A stretch of 64,000 bases of DNA, taken from NCBI RefSeq assembly GCF_001586165.1, contig NZ_CP014608.1:1488001-1552000 (forward strand), given 5' to 3'. The position numbers and the translations under genes were made by a program. The number at the start of each line of letters is the position of its first letter. Position 1 is the stretch's first letter. Positions 26,394 through 35,412 of this stretch are shown here, one piece after another. Source of the stretch: Obesumbacterium proteus (GTDB lineage Bacteria > Pseudomonadota > Gammaproteobacteria > Enterobacterales > Enterobacteriaceae). A model generated the notes under the pieces. It worked only from the letters and a program-made list of their open reading frames with translations. It did no database searches and had not been told where the DNA came from.

Positions 26394-27170
26394 ATGGATG
26401 TGGATTCTCATAAGCAGAGGGAAATTACCCGACTCTGTATACAATGTGCCCTTTTTTTGTTGCAGCACGGTGCTGAAAGCATGCTGGTCGAACAGCTTTC
26501 ATCTCGATTAGGTGTTGCACTTGGTGCTGAAAGCGTTGAAAGCTCAATCTCGGCAAATGCAGTCGTATTGACGACGATTATTGGTGGTCACTGCATGACG
26601 TCAACGCGCAAAAATGTGGATCGCGGGATCAATATGCACGTTGTGACTGAAGTTCAGCACATTGTGATTATGGCTGAGCACCACTTGCTGGATATCAAAG
26701 ACGTGCATCGGCGTTTTGAGCATATCAAGCCGCTGCGTTATCCGCGCTGGTTGCTGGTTTTAATGGTTGGACTGTCCTGCGCTTGTTTCTGCAAACTCAA
26801 CGGTGGCGGCTGGGATGGCTCTCTGGTGGCATTTGTTGCCAGCGCCGTGGCGATGTATGTGAGACAGGTGCTCACCCAGCGCCAAATGCATCCACAGATT
26901 AATTTCTGTATCACCGCTTTTGTTGCCACCTCGGTGTCGGGGTTACTCATCCAATATGATCCATTTAAAGAAACATCCACTATCGCAATGGCGGCGAGCG
27001 TTTTACTGCTGGTGCCCGGTTTTCCGCTCATCAACGCTGTGGCAGATATGTTTAAAGGACATGTAAATACCGGCCTGGCGCGCTGGGCAATGGCGTCGTT
27101 GCTGACGCTAGCGACCTGTATTGGTGTGGTGCTGGCAATGTCGCTGTGGGGGCTTAGAGGATGGATATAA
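26394..27170 (+). CDS. yjjP: YjjP, ThrE-family exporter subunit (DUF1212)
   Basis: Larger half of a split ThrE-type inner-membrane exporter; in E. coli YjjP and YjjB together have been linked to succinate export. The 258-residue protein has a cytoplasmic N-terminal domain of about 110 residues with FLLQHGAES, SISANAVVLTTI and STRKNVDRGINMHVVTEVQ. It is followed by five membrane segments ending in LLLVPGFPLINAVADMFKGH. ATG 26394 has AGGA eight bases upstream. It overlaps yjjB by ten bases. In E. coli the yjjPB pair lies near dnaT; here it sits between kefC and folA, so it has moved relative to that map. Confidence 0.93.
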   Translation: MDVDSHKQREITRLCIQCALFLLQHGAESMLVEQLSSRLGVALGAESVESSISANAVVLTTIIGGHCMTSTRKNVDRGINMHVVTEVQHIVIMAEHHLLDIKDVHRRFEHIKPLRYPRWLLVLMVGLSCACFCKLNGGGWDGSLVAFVASAVAMYVRQVLTQRQMHPQINFCITAFVATSVSGLLIQYDPFKETSTIAMAASVLLLVPGFPLINAVADMFKGHVNTGLARWAMASLLTLATCIGVVLAMSLWGLRGWI

Positions 27171-27634
27171 TCGATTTATTGTTCGCATTGCTGCAGGACA
27201 TGGCTTTAGCCGCAGTCCCTGCCGTGGGGTTTGCGCTGGTATTTAATGTCCCCGTTCGTGCGCTGCGCTACTGTGCATTACTCGGTGCCATCGGGCATGG
27301 TTCACGCATGTTAATGATGCATTTTGGAATAAATATCGAATGGGCAACCTTAGGCGCTGCGATATTGATCGGTGTGCTGGGGATTCAGTGGTCGCGCAGG
27401 CTACTTGCTCATCCGAAAGTGTTTACCGTCGCCGCCGTGATACCCATGTTTCCTGGGATCTATGCTTACACGGCGATGATTTCCGTGGTGAAAATTTCGC
27501 ACCTCGGCTTTAGCGATGCGTTGTTTGAAACCATGGTCACCAACTTTCTAAAAGCGTCATTTATTGTCGGTGCGCTTTCCATTGGCCTGTCTCTTCCGGG
27601 GCTGTGGTTATACCGCAAACGTCCAAGCGTCTAG
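27161..27634 (+). CDS. yjjB: YjjB, ThrE-family exporter subunit (DUF3815)
   Basis: Smaller membrane half of the YjjP-YjjB exporter. It has 157 residues with about four to five hydrophobic segments. It has the family segments VGFALVFNVPVRALRYCALL, GAIGHGSRM and VAAVIPMFPGIYAYTAMIS, the last being the conserved Pro-rich turn that mirrors PGFPLINA of YjjP. ATG 27161 lies inside the yjjP stop region, so the pair is translationally coupled. It ends GLWLYRKRP. Confidence 0.93.
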   Translation: MDIIDLLFALLQDMALAAVPAVGFALVFNVPVRALRYCALLGAIGHGSRMLMMHFGINIEWATLGAAILIGVLGIQWSRRLLAHPKVFTVAAVIPMFPGIYAYTAMISVVKISHLGFSDALFETMVTNFLKASFIVGALSIGLSLPGLWLYRKRPSV

Positions 27635-27726
27635 TTTGTGTGAGTTTAAGAGGCGAAAAATCGAAGTAGAAATGCTGTTTTATCTGAGAGTTAGTTTAAG
27701 TGTGCGTAAATGACTCTATCTGGCTA

Positions 27727-27755
27727 TCGACACCTGCTAACCCTTTACTTATAGT
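27727..27755 (+). promoter_or_regulatory. folA promoter (sigma-70)
   Basis: TCGACA (27727-27732) matches TTGACA at five of six bases and is spaced 17 bases from TATAGT (27750-27755). Transcription would start about 28 bases before the folA ATG. No other gene or terminator is visible in 27635-27790. Confidence 0.65.
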
Positions 27756-27790
27756 GTGCGCAATTTTTCTACTTGATAGGATCGACCAAC

Positions 27791-28273
27791 ATGTATATTA
27801 GCCTAATTGCTGCGCTTGCAGCAGATCGTGTTATTGGTATGGAAAACGCGATGCCGTGGCATTTACCGGCCGATCTCGCGTGGTTTAAGCGTAATACGTT
27901 AGATAAGCCCGTCATTATGGGACGTAAGACGTTTGAATCTATTGGACGTCCTCTACCGGGGCGTCACAATATCGTATTAAGCAGCCAGCCGGGCAATGAT
28001 GACCGCGTGACCTGGGTGTCTTCACCCGAAGCCGCTATTGCGGCTGCCGGTGATGTTGAAGAGGTGATGGTTATCGGTGGTGGCAGTATTTATTCTCAGT
28101 TCCTGCCGCTGGCTCAACGGATGTATTTAACGCACGTTGACGCTGAAGTTGGCGGAGATACCTACTTCCCAGACTATGAACCCGACGAGTGGGAAACCTC
28201 GTTTAGCGAGTTTCATGATGCAGACAGCGCAAACTCTCACGGTTACTGCTTTGAGATCTTGCATAAGCGCTAA
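27791..28273 (+). CDS. folA: Dihydrofolate reductase
   Basis: Reduces dihydrofolate to tetrahydrofolate with NADPH; the target of trimethoprim. It has 160 residues from ATG 27791 (MYISLIAALAADRVIGMENA). An in-frame ATG at 27773 lies upstream of the AGG ribosome binding site at 27778-27780 and is rejected. The catalytic aspartate is Asp28 in PWHLPADLAWFK, one position later than in E. coli because of the extra Tyr2. The NADPH loops GRKTFESIGRPLPGR and VMVIGGGSIY are intact. The gene stands alone, convergent with apaH. Confidence 0.98.
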   Translation: MYISLIAALAADRVIGMENAMPWHLPADLAWFKRNTLDKPVIMGRKTFESIGRPLPGRHNIVLSSQPGNDDRVTWVSSPEAAIAAAGDVEEVMVIGGGSIYSQFLPLAQRMYLTHVDAEVGGDTYFPDYEPDEWETSFSEFHDADSANSHGYCFEILHKR

Positions 28274-28286
28274 GTAACTGCGTGAT

Positions 28287-28319
28287 AAAAAAAGCCCGCA
28301 TATGAATGCGGGCTTTTTT
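28287..28319. terminator. Bidirectional terminator between folA and apaH
   Basis: Seven A, then GCCCGCAT-ATGA-ATGCGGGC, then six T. It serves folA on the plus strand and the apaH end of the lptD-apaH chain on the minus strand. Confidence 0.9.
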
Positions 28320-28342
28320 GTTTTGAAATCATTGAACGCTAA

Positions 28343-29182
28343 TTATGCGGACTCTTCTATCGATTTAGGTCGTAGAGAAGGTTGGGTGAAATACTGTTTG
28401 TCTTCCCAACGAAGCAGGGTTAAATCACCACCCCAGCAGCATCCGGTATCCAGCGCGTAGACCTGCGGTGGAGTGCCTTTTCCTTCCAGTGATGCCCAAT
28501 GCCCGAAAGCGATTGAGTAGCCCTCATCCAATACTTTGCTAGGCAAATTAAACCATGGTTTCAGCGGTGAAGGGGCTTCGCCCGGCGCATCTTTGCAGAT
28601 CATATCCAGTTCGCCGCCTGGGAAACAGTAACGCATACGCGTTAAGGCGTTGGTTGAAAAGCGCAGGCGTTGCAATCCGGTAAGGCCATCCACCCAGCTG
28701 TTTGGCATATCGCCATACATCGCGTTTAAAAACAGCGGATAGCTGTCGCTGCTGAGCACGGCTTCAACTTCACGCGCACAAACCTGAGCAGTCTCAATAT
28801 CCCATTGAGGGCTGATTCCTGCGTGCGCCATAACTAGTTTAAGTTTGTTATCGACTTGAAGTATTGGCTGGCGACGTAGCCAGTTAATCAGGCTATCTGC
28901 ATCCGGTGCATCGAGCAGCGGAGTAATTTTATCTTTCGGCTTGTTGCGGCTAATACCTGCGTACACGGCAAGAAGATGCAGATCGTGATTACCTAGCACC
29001 ATCCGAACGCTATCGCCCAACGACTGAACATAGCGGAGAACCTCCACCGAGTCTGGGCCACGAGCAACCAGATCGCCGGTTAACCACAGCGTATCTTTAG
29101 CCGGATCAAAATCAACCTGCGCCAATAAAGCACGAAGCTCTTCATAGCAACCGTGGACATCGCCAATCAATAATGTAGACAT
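28343..29182 (-). CDS. apaH: Symmetrical bis(5'-nucleosyl)-tetraphosphatase ApaH
   Basis: Hydrolyses Ap4A to two ADP; it also removes Np4 caps from RNA. It has 279 residues of the calcineurin-like metallophosphoesterase fold. The metal-binding motifs are LIGDVHGCYEEL (residues 5-16), LTGDLVARGPDS and VLGNHDLHLLAV, with histidines in MAHAGISPQW and GHWASLEGK. It is the last gene of the minus-strand chain lptD-surA-pdxA-rsmA-apaG-apaH, 17 bases after apaG, the same order as in E. coli. Confidence 0.97.
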   Translation of the reverse strand: MSTLLIGDVHGCYEELRALLAQVDFDPAKDTLWLTGDLVARGPDSVEVLRYVQSLGDSVRMVLGNHDLHLLAVYAGISRNKPKDKITPLLDAPDADSLINWLRRQPILQVDNKLKLVMAHAGISPQWDIETAQVCAREVEAVLSSDSYPLFLNAMYGDMPNSWVDGLTGLQRLRFSTNALTRMRYCFPGGELDMICKDAPGEAPSPLKPWFNLPSKVLDEGYSIAFGHWASLEGKGTPPQVYALDTGCCWGGDLTLLRWEDKQYFTQPSLRPKSIEESA

Positions 29183-29199
29183 AGATGAGTCAGTTTTGC

Positions 29200-29577
29200 T
29201 CAGTTAATGAGTGTCGGGATAGCTAAACGAAATACGGGTATGGCGATACGAAACTCCTGACCAGCATGATCGATCATTTCATAATGTCCTTCCATGGTGC
29301 CGCAAGGCGTTTCAATAATGGCTCCGCTGGTATATTGGAACTCATTATTAGGCAGAATGAGCGGTTGTTCGCCAATCACGCCTTCGCCCTGAACTTCAGT
29401 TTGACGCCCGTTACCGTTGGTAATCAGCCAGTAACGTCGCAGGAGCTGTACATTGAATCGTCCAAGATTCCTAATGGTGATGGTATACGCGAAAACAAAA
29501 CGCTCTTCATCGGGAAGAGACTGGGTTTCAGCATAGGCACTTTGTACCTGAATACACACACGAGGTGAATCAATCAT
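29200..29577 (-). CDS. apaG: ApaG (DUF525) protein
   Basis: Small cytoplasmic protein of the ApaG/FBXO3 beta-sandwich family; its molecular role is not well defined. It has 125 residues. Family signatures include FAYTITIRNLG, LLRRYWLITNGNG, EVQGEGVIGEQPLI and YTSGAIIETPCGTMEGHYEM. It starts at ATG 29577 and lies between rsmA and apaH in one operon. Confidence 0.96.
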   Translation of the reverse strand: MIDSPRVCIQVQSAYAETQSLPDEERFVFAYTITIRNLGRFNVQLLRRYWLITNGNGRQTEVQGEGVIGEQPLILPNNEFQYTSGAIIETPCGTMEGHYEMIDHAGQEFRIAIPVFRLAIPTLIN

Positions 29578-29653
29578 GATGTATGGCTCCCGTTATGACG
29601 TTGTCAGCGAGACCTATACCCTCGCCGTTAAACAGAGAGGGTATATTGCACAA

Positions 29654-30466
29654 CTATTCTGCTGATTTCTCACACAGCCAGTTGGCGAGTTTGCAATAGT
29701 TCTCGACAGAGATGTTCTCTGCACGCTGAGCAGGATCGATACCCAGCTCGGTCAATTGTTCTGGGGTGAACAGATGGCCCAAACTATTGCGCACGGTTTT
29801 GCGACGCTGATTAAAAGCTTCTGTGGTGATACGGCTAAGCACGCGGATATCTTTGACCGGATGCGGTATCGTCGCATGTGGGATCAAACGAACCACGGCG
29901 GAGTCAACTTTTGGTGCTGGACGGAACGCCGTTGGCGGAACTTCCAGTACAGGAATAACCTGACAGTAGTATTGCGCCATAACGGTCAAACGACCATAGG
30001 CTTTACTGTTCGGTCCGGCAACCAAACGATTCACCACTTCTTTTTGCAACATGAAATGCATGTCGCTGATAGCTCCAGTATAGGTGAATAGATGGAACAT
30101 CAACGGCGTTGAAATGTTGTAAGGGAGATTACCAAATACGCGTATTGGTTGACCCAGTTCGCGTGACAGCTCACCAAAATCAACGGTCATCGCATCTTGC
30201 TGACGAATGTTAAGTTTGCTGCTGATAAATGGATGAGTTGCTAGTCGTGCGGCTAAATCACGGTCGAGTTCGATAACCGTCATCTTGTCCATGCGGTCGG
30301 CAACAGGCTCGGTTAAAGCACCTAAGCCGGGGCCGATTTCAACCACGGCTTGGCCTGGCATTGGATGGATAGCGGACACAATGCTGTCGATCACATACTG
30401 ATCGGTCAGGAAGTTTTGTCCAAAACGTTTACGAGCCAGATGGCCTTGGTGAACTCTGTTATTCAT
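29654..30466 (-). CDS. rsmA: 16S rRNA dimethyladenosine transferase (KsgA)
   Basis: Uses SAM to dimethylate A1518 and A1519 in the 3' hairpin of 16S rRNA; loss gives kasugamycin resistance. It has 270 residues. It shows ARKRFGQNFLTD near the N-terminus, the SAM loop VVEIGPGLGALTE, the catalytic FGNLPYNISTPLMFHL and a C-terminal RNA-binding region with AFNQRRKTVRNSLG. ATG 30466 lies in the end of pdxA (eight-base overlap), so the two are coupled. Confidence 0.98.
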   Translation of the reverse strand: MNNRVHQGHLARKRFGQNFLTDQYVIDSIVSAIHPMPGQAVVEIGPGLGALTEPVADRMDKMTVIELDRDLAARLATHPFISSKLNIRQQDAMTVDFGELSRELGQPIRVFGNLPYNISTPLMFHLFTYTGAISDMHFMLQKEVVNRLVAGPNSKAYGRLTVMAQYYCQVIPVLEVPPTAFRPAPKVDSAVVRLIPHATIPHPVKDIRVLSRITTEAFNQRRKTVRNSLGHLFTPEQLTELGIDPAQRAENISVENYCKLANWLCEKSAE

Positions 30467-31475
30467 TACTGTTATTTATCATTTTAATAGCGAGATTTAA
30501 TGCTGTTCTGAAACTACCCACATCAGCGATGCCAGTAGCAGCCAGATCCAGCGCGGTGCCGTGATCGACGGAGGTGCGAATAAACGGCAGCCCCAAAGTA
30601 ATATTCACAGCGCGGCCGAAGCCTTGGTATTTTAACACCGGCAGGCCTTGATCGTGATACATCGCCAAAACGGCATCGGCGTGCTCCAGATATTTAGGCT
30701 GGAATAGTGTATCAGCGGGCAGGGGCCCAATCAGGTGAATACCCTTTTGACGCAGTGACTCAAGCGTCGGAATAATCACATCAATTTCTTCACGTCCCAT
30801 ATGGCCGCCTTCGCCCGCGTGGGGGTTTAGGCCACAGACGTAAATTTGCGGTTCATCAATACCAAATTTGGTACGTAAATCGTGATGGAGGATCGTGATA
30901 ACTTCAGTGAGCGTCTGTGGCGTAATCGCCGCAGGCACATCAAGTAGTGGAAGATGAGTGGTGGCTAATGCAACACGCAACTCTTCCGTCGCCAGCATCA
31001 TCACCACGCGATCGCGATGGCTACGTTCGGCGAAGAACTCGGTGTGGCCGGTAAAAGGCACACCCGCGTCATTAATAATGCCTTTATGCACGGGGCCGGT
31101 GATGAGCGCCGCGAATTCACCGCTCAGGCAGCCATCGCACGCTCGCGCCAGCGTTTCAACCACGTAGGCGCCATTATTAACATCAAGATGCCCAGGCAAG
31201 GCTTTGCTGTGCAGCGTAATGGGTAAAATGGTCAGCGTTTTTTCTGCTTGCGGCTGTGCGGGGACATCAGGCTGATATTCTCGCAACGTCAACGGCAGTT
31301 GCAATAATGCGGCGCGTTCAAGCAACAAAGCCGGATCGGCGCACACTACCAGCTCAGCAGGCCAAGCCTGTTGAGCGAGAGCGATAACCAAATCCGGCCC
31401 CACCCCGGCAGGTTCACCGGGGGTTATAACGACACCAAACGTGTCATGTGTATGATTACTGGGCATTGCTACCAT
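30459..31475 (-). CDS. pdxA: 4-hydroxythreonine-4-phosphate dehydrogenase
   Basis: NAD+-dependent enzyme of the DXP-dependent vitamin B6 pathway. It has about 338 residues. The conserved ITPGEPAGVGPDLV is near the N-terminus, the zinc ligands lie in ITGPVHKG and TGHTEFFAE, and CGLNPHAGEGGHMG and MYHDQGLPVLKYQGFGR follow. The start is uncertain: ATG 31475 (overlapping the surA end by 20 bases) or ATG 31466, which is closer to the usual N-terminus. Neither has a strong ribosome binding site, so translation probably depends on coupling to surA. Confidence 0.96.
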   Translation of the reverse strand: MVAMPSNHTHDTFGVVITPGEPAGVGPDLVIALAQQAWPAELVVCADPALLLERAALLQLPLTLREYQPDVPAQPQAEKTLTILPITLHSKALPGHLDVNNGAYVVETLARACDGCLSGEFAALITGPVHKGIINDAGVPFTGHTEFFAERSHRDRVVMMLATEELRVALATTHLPLLDVPAAITPQTLTEVITILHHDLRTKFGIDEPQIYVCGLNPHAGEGGHMGREEIDVIIPTLESLRQKGIHLIGPLPADTLFQPKYLEHADAVLAMYHDQGLPVLKYQGFGRAVNITLGLPFIRTSVDHGTALDLAATGIADVGSFRTALNLAIKMINNSNE

Positions 31476-32754
31476 CAATAATTTTTACATAAGCGCTGGC
31501 ACGCTCTTCCTGCATCCAAGTCTGTGCTTCTTCCGCAAACTTGCGGTTGAACAGCATGCGATATGCGCGATCTTTCTGTGCATCATCGGTGCGGTCAACT
31601 TGGCGCGTATCCATCAGTTGAATCAAATGCCAGCCAAATGAAGAGTGAACCGGTGCGCTTAATTCGCCTTTTTGCAGCTTCATTAACGCATCGCGGAAAG
31701 CAGGATCGTACATGGTTGGAACTGCCCAACCGAGATCGCCGCCTTTCAGCGCGGAACCTGGATCCTGAGAAATAGCACGAGCGGCTTCATCAAAGGTGAT
31801 CTGCTTATTCTTAATCTGCTGGGCAACTTCCTGCAGTTTTGCACGAGCCTGATCGTCGGTCATAACCGGAGAAGGACGCAGCAAAATATGGCGAGCGTGA
31901 ACTTCGGTAACAGACACATTAGCCTGACCGCCACGAACGTCATTCACTTTTAGGATATGGAAACCAACGCCGGAGCGTATTGGGCCAATGATGTCACCTT
32001 TTTTAGCCGTTTGCAGTGCAGCCGCAAACAGTGAAGGCAGCTCCTGAATTTTTCCCCAGCCCATTTGGCCGCCTTTCAGCGCCTGAGAGTCTGCGGAATA
32101 ACTTACTGCCATCTTGCCAAAATCAGCACCCTTGTTCAGTTGGTCAGTCAACTGACGAGCCTGTTGTTCTGCGTCGTCAACCTGCTGCTGAGATGGATTT
32201 TCCGGCAGAGCAATCAGGATGTGGCTGAGATTAAGCTCGGTATCAGCACCGTTCTGCGATCCCACTTGTTTAGCCAAAGCTTCAACTTCTTGTGGAAGAA
32301 TCGTTACGCGGCGGCGAACTTCATTGTTACGCACTTCAGAAATCAGCATCTCTTTGCGGATCTGCTCGCGATAGGTTTTATAGTTAATCCCATCAGCGGC
32401 CAAACGGCTACGCATCTGATCCATCGACATGTTGTTTTGCTGAGCGATGTTACTAATCGCACGATCGACGTCAGCATCGGTCATATTGATGCCCATCTTT
32501 TTCGCCATCTGCAATTGGATGTTATCCATGATCAGACGCTCGAGGATCTGGTGACGTAACGTGGCATCATCAGGCAGTTGCTGACCGGCTTCACGCGCGT
32601 TCAGTTTTACGGATTGCATCAGACCATCGACGTCACTTTCCAGCACCACACCGTTATCAACCACAGCGGCTACTTTATCAACGACTTGAGGGGCTGCAAA
32701 CGCAGTGTTGGCACAGAATGCCACACCGAGGATCAGCGTTCTCCAGTTCTTCAT
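31456..32754 (-). CDS. surA: Periplasmic chaperone/peptidyl-prolyl isomerase SurA
   Basis: Periplasmic folding factor for outer-membrane proteins, including LptD encoded just upstream. I start it at ATG 32754 (MKNWRTLILGVAFCANTAFA), which gives a proper signal peptide cut after AFA; the 15 codons of open frame before it precede the signal peptide. The 432 residues comprise the N-terminal chaperone domain, two parvulin domains (the first near ELNLSHILIALP, the second near EVHARHILLRPSP) and a C-terminal helix. It lies 108 bases after lptD in the same direction. Confidence 0.97.
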   Translation of the reverse strand: MKNWRTLILGVAFCANTAFAAPQVVDKVAAVVDNGVVLESDVDGLMQSVKLNAREAGQQLPDDATLRHQILERLIMDNIQLQMAKKMGINMTDADVDRAISNIAQQNNMSMDQMRSRLAADGINYKTYREQIRKEMLISEVRNNEVRRRVTILPQEVEALAKQVGSQNGADTELNLSHILIALPENPSQQQVDDAEQQARQLTDQLNKGADFGKMAVSYSADSQALKGGQMGWGKIQELPSLFAAALQTAKKGDIIGPIRSGVGFHILKVNDVRGGQANVSVTEVHARHILLRPSPVMTDDQARAKLQEVAQQIKNKQITFDEAARAISQDPGSALKGGDLGWAVPTMYDPAFRDALMKLQKGELSAPVHSSFGWHLIQLMDTRQVDRTDDAQKDRAYRMLFNRKFAEEAQTWMQEERASAYVKIIDGSNAQ

Positions 32755-32862
32755 ACCTTTTCCATTTGTCCAATCCGCATCGCTGCGGGTTAATGTCAAA
32801 ACTCTGCTTTTACTAATCGAGCTACAACTAGGTAGTGATTAGACCACAAAAATCGCAAAATG

Positions 32863-35229
32863 TTAGAAAGCACGCTGGTAAGGCAAGATACCTTTTTGCA
32901 GCATGTCTGCCGTACCCAAGCTGTAATTCGTGCCCAATCCACGCAGTGCGAAGGTGAACGAGAACTTGTTGTCGTACTTACTGTTTGGCTGAGAGGCGGT
33001 AGAATCCCAAGAGGTGATTTTACGCTCGTAGTTTACACCAACAGACCAACAACAGGTGTTGTACTGTAGGCCAACCAGAGAATCCGCGGTTTGATTGGCG
33101 TTGGTATCGTAGTAGTACGCCGCCACTAACGCCCAGCGATCGGCGACAGGGATACTTCCCGTTGCGCCCACTTGGCTAATCCCTTGGTTATACAGATCGT
33201 TATTGGCATAACGTGGGATCATCGCGGTGACATATTCAGGGCTGGCGTAACGGTAGTTCAACTGAACCATCGTTTCGGCATCCTTACGATATTCCATCAC
33301 TGCATCGCCCAGCGCGACGCTATTTAGACGGGTGTCATACTGCAAACCGCCACGGATACCCCAATGGTCGGTAATTTTCCAATAAGAATCACCAGCCCAA
33401 ACAAGGCTACCGGTGTCTTTATCTTTATCGGTAGACAGCGTTTCATCACCGGTGCGTGAGCGTTCGAAGTAGTAGATCTGCCCCAGAGAGGCGTTAAAGC
33501 GTTCTACCAACGCATCATCATAGATACGCGTGGTTAAGCCGGTAGACATCTGGTTAGCTGAGGCAATACGGTCTAGACCACTATAGATACGGTCACGGAA
33601 CAGACCGGTATAGTCCATCTGCAACAGCGTCGAGTCATAAACGCCGATATCGCTTTGATCGCGGTAAGGGATATACAGGTACTGAGCGCGTGGCTCCAGC
33701 GTCTGGGTGTAGCCTTCCGCCCAGTCCATATCCCGATCGAACGTCACTTTACCATCGACTTTGAACTCTGGCATAACGCGGTTTACCGAGTCTTTAAGAT
33801 CGCTAAAGTTGCTGTTGTTATCTGGCAGAGTTTGTTGGTAGTGCGTTGCCAACAGCTTAGTTTCGGTATTCACACTGGCCCAGCCGTTTGACCACGGAAG
33901 ATCAAGGGTCGGTTCGAAGTGATAACGATCGGCTTCAGGCTGAGTATCACTTTCGTTGGTAAATTTAACGGCTTGACCATACAAATGCAGGTCAAACGGA
34001 CCGATATCGTTTTTATAGTAATTCAAATCTAGCTGTGGCTCAGCGCGGTATGCGTTTGTATTACCGGCATCAGCAAACACCTGGAACTGCGTGGTGGATA
34101 ACCTTGCGTTCCAGTTTTGCTCGGCGTAGCCCACGCTGAACTTCTGCGTTGCGTAGCCATCGGTGCTGGAGCCGTGGGTCGAATCCAAATCGTTAAAGTA
34201 GTAAGGATCACTCACTTTGGTGTAGTCGACGTTGAATCGCCACACCTTGTCCATTACGCCGTTGTGTTGCCAGTAGAACAACCAGCGTTTTTTATCTTTT
34301 TCCGCGTCAGAGATATTATTTTTATCCAGACGATCGTCAGCGTACTGTTTATCTTTGTCTAACCAGTCCAGCTCCATCAAACCGGTACCCGCGACGGTCA
34401 GATAGCGGAACTCGTTCTGCAATTGCAGACCGCGGTTTTCCATGTAGTGTGGCGTAATGGTGGCATCGACCTGAGGGGCGATGTTCCAATACCATGGCAG
34501 ACTAAATTCAACGCCATCGCTGCTGGAGTATTTAAAATCGGGAAGCAAGAAGCCGGAGCGACGTTTGTCACCGATTGGGAGCTGCAGATAAGGGCTATAG
34601 AAAACCGGAACTCCGCCAATTTTAAAGCGCGCGTTCCAAATTTCTGCCACTTCTTCCTGCCGATCCTGAATGATTTCAGAACCAGCAACGCTCCAGCTAT
34701 TATCGCCCGGTAAACAGGACGTAAAGGTCCCATTCTCTAAAATGGTGTAACGGTTCTCGGCGCGGGTTTTCATTAAATCCGCGGTGCCTCGACCTTGGCG
34801 GCCTACGAACTGATAATCACCCTGCCACACATTAGTGTCTTTGTTATTCAGATTTGACCACGCGTTCGGGCCTTTCAGTTTGACCTGATTATCTGAATAG
34901 TTAACGTTGCCGGTTGCAGTGACCGTGCGCAGCGGATCGGGCTTATCTTTAAGAAACTTCTGATCGAGCTGAACCTGATCGGCTGTCAGCGTACTATTAC
35001 CCTGCTCAATGTTCACGTTTCCGCTGAACACCGCATTATCTGGATAATTTGCGTCGCTTTTATCGGCTTGAATATGCACCGGTAAATCATTTGGATTGCC
35101 GGATACCAGTGGTTTGTTATACATAGGCACGCCGAGCAAGCATTGCTCAGCAAGATCGGCCAGAGCGTTCTGGCTATAGAGTGCCGACCAAACCAAGGTG
35201 GCAACCAGTGTTGGAATACTTTTTTTCAT
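32863..35229 (-). CDS. lptD: LPS-assembly outer-membrane protein LptD
   Basis: Outer-membrane barrel that, with LptE, inserts lipopolysaccharide into the outer leaflet. I start it at ATG 35229 (MKKSIPTLVATLVWSALYSQ) because that gives the signal peptide; an in-frame ATG at 35253 would bury it. The 788 residues comprise a LptA-like periplasmic domain (about 50-210; NVNIEQGNSTLTADQVQLD) and the barrel, rich in alternating aromatic strands. The four cysteines of the disulfide network are present: EQCLLG, TSCLPG and the pair in YNTCCWSV. The first gene of the minus-strand lptD-apaH chain; divergent from djlA. Confidence 0.97.
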   Translation of the reverse strand: MKKSIPTLVATLVWSALYSQNALADLAEQCLLGVPMYNKPLVSGNPNDLPVHIQADKSDANYPDNAVFSGNVNIEQGNSTLTADQVQLDQKFLKDKPDPLRTVTATGNVNYSDNQVKLKGPNAWSNLNNKDTNVWQGDYQFVGRQGRGTADLMKTRAENRYTILENGTFTSCLPGDNSWSVAGSEIIQDRQEEVAEIWNARFKIGGVPVFYSPYLQLPIGDKRRSGFLLPDFKYSSSDGVEFSLPWYWNIAPQVDATITPHYMENRGLQLQNEFRYLTVAGTGLMELDWLDKDKQYADDRLDKNNISDAEKDKKRWLFYWQHNGVMDKVWRFNVDYTKVSDPYYFNDLDSTHGSSTDGYATQKFSVGYAEQNWNARLSTTQFQVFADAGNTNAYRAEPQLDLNYYKNDIGPFDLHLYGQAVKFTNESDTQPEADRYHFEPTLDLPWSNGWASVNTETKLLATHYQQTLPDNNSNFSDLKDSVNRVMPEFKVDGKVTFDRDMDWAEGYTQTLEPRAQYLYIPYRDQSDIGVYDSTLLQMDYTGLFRDRIYSGLDRIASANQMSTGLTTRIYDDALVERFNASLGQIYYFERSRTGDETLSTDKDKDTGSLVWAGDSYWKITDHWGIRGGLQYDTRLNSVALGDAVMEYRKDAETMVQLNYRYASPEYVTAMIPRYANNDLYNQGISQVGATGSIPVADRWALVAAYYYDTNANQTADSLVGLQYNTCCWSVGVNYERKITSWDSTASQPNSKYDNKFSFTFALRGLGTNYSLGTADMLQKGILPYQRAF

Positions 35230-35412
35230 ACGCGGTTTCAGAAGTTCCGTCATCAGAGGCGTCGAGCAGCGAACGCTCAGAGACTATATCACCCCTTAGC
35301 GTTGCGCTAGTGTTAAATTGACGCATTCTTGGTTGCTGTCGTTAGGCGTCAGAATAAATGACAGGTATGATAAAGCAAATTATGTCCCTCGGCATGATGA
35401 ATTGAGGACGAT

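Noticed and set aside
35240..35250. GGAACTT on the minus strand near lptD, like a sigma-E -35 box
   Set aside because: It lies only about 20 bases before the lptD ATG and has no TCTGA/GTCTAA-like -10 before the start codon.
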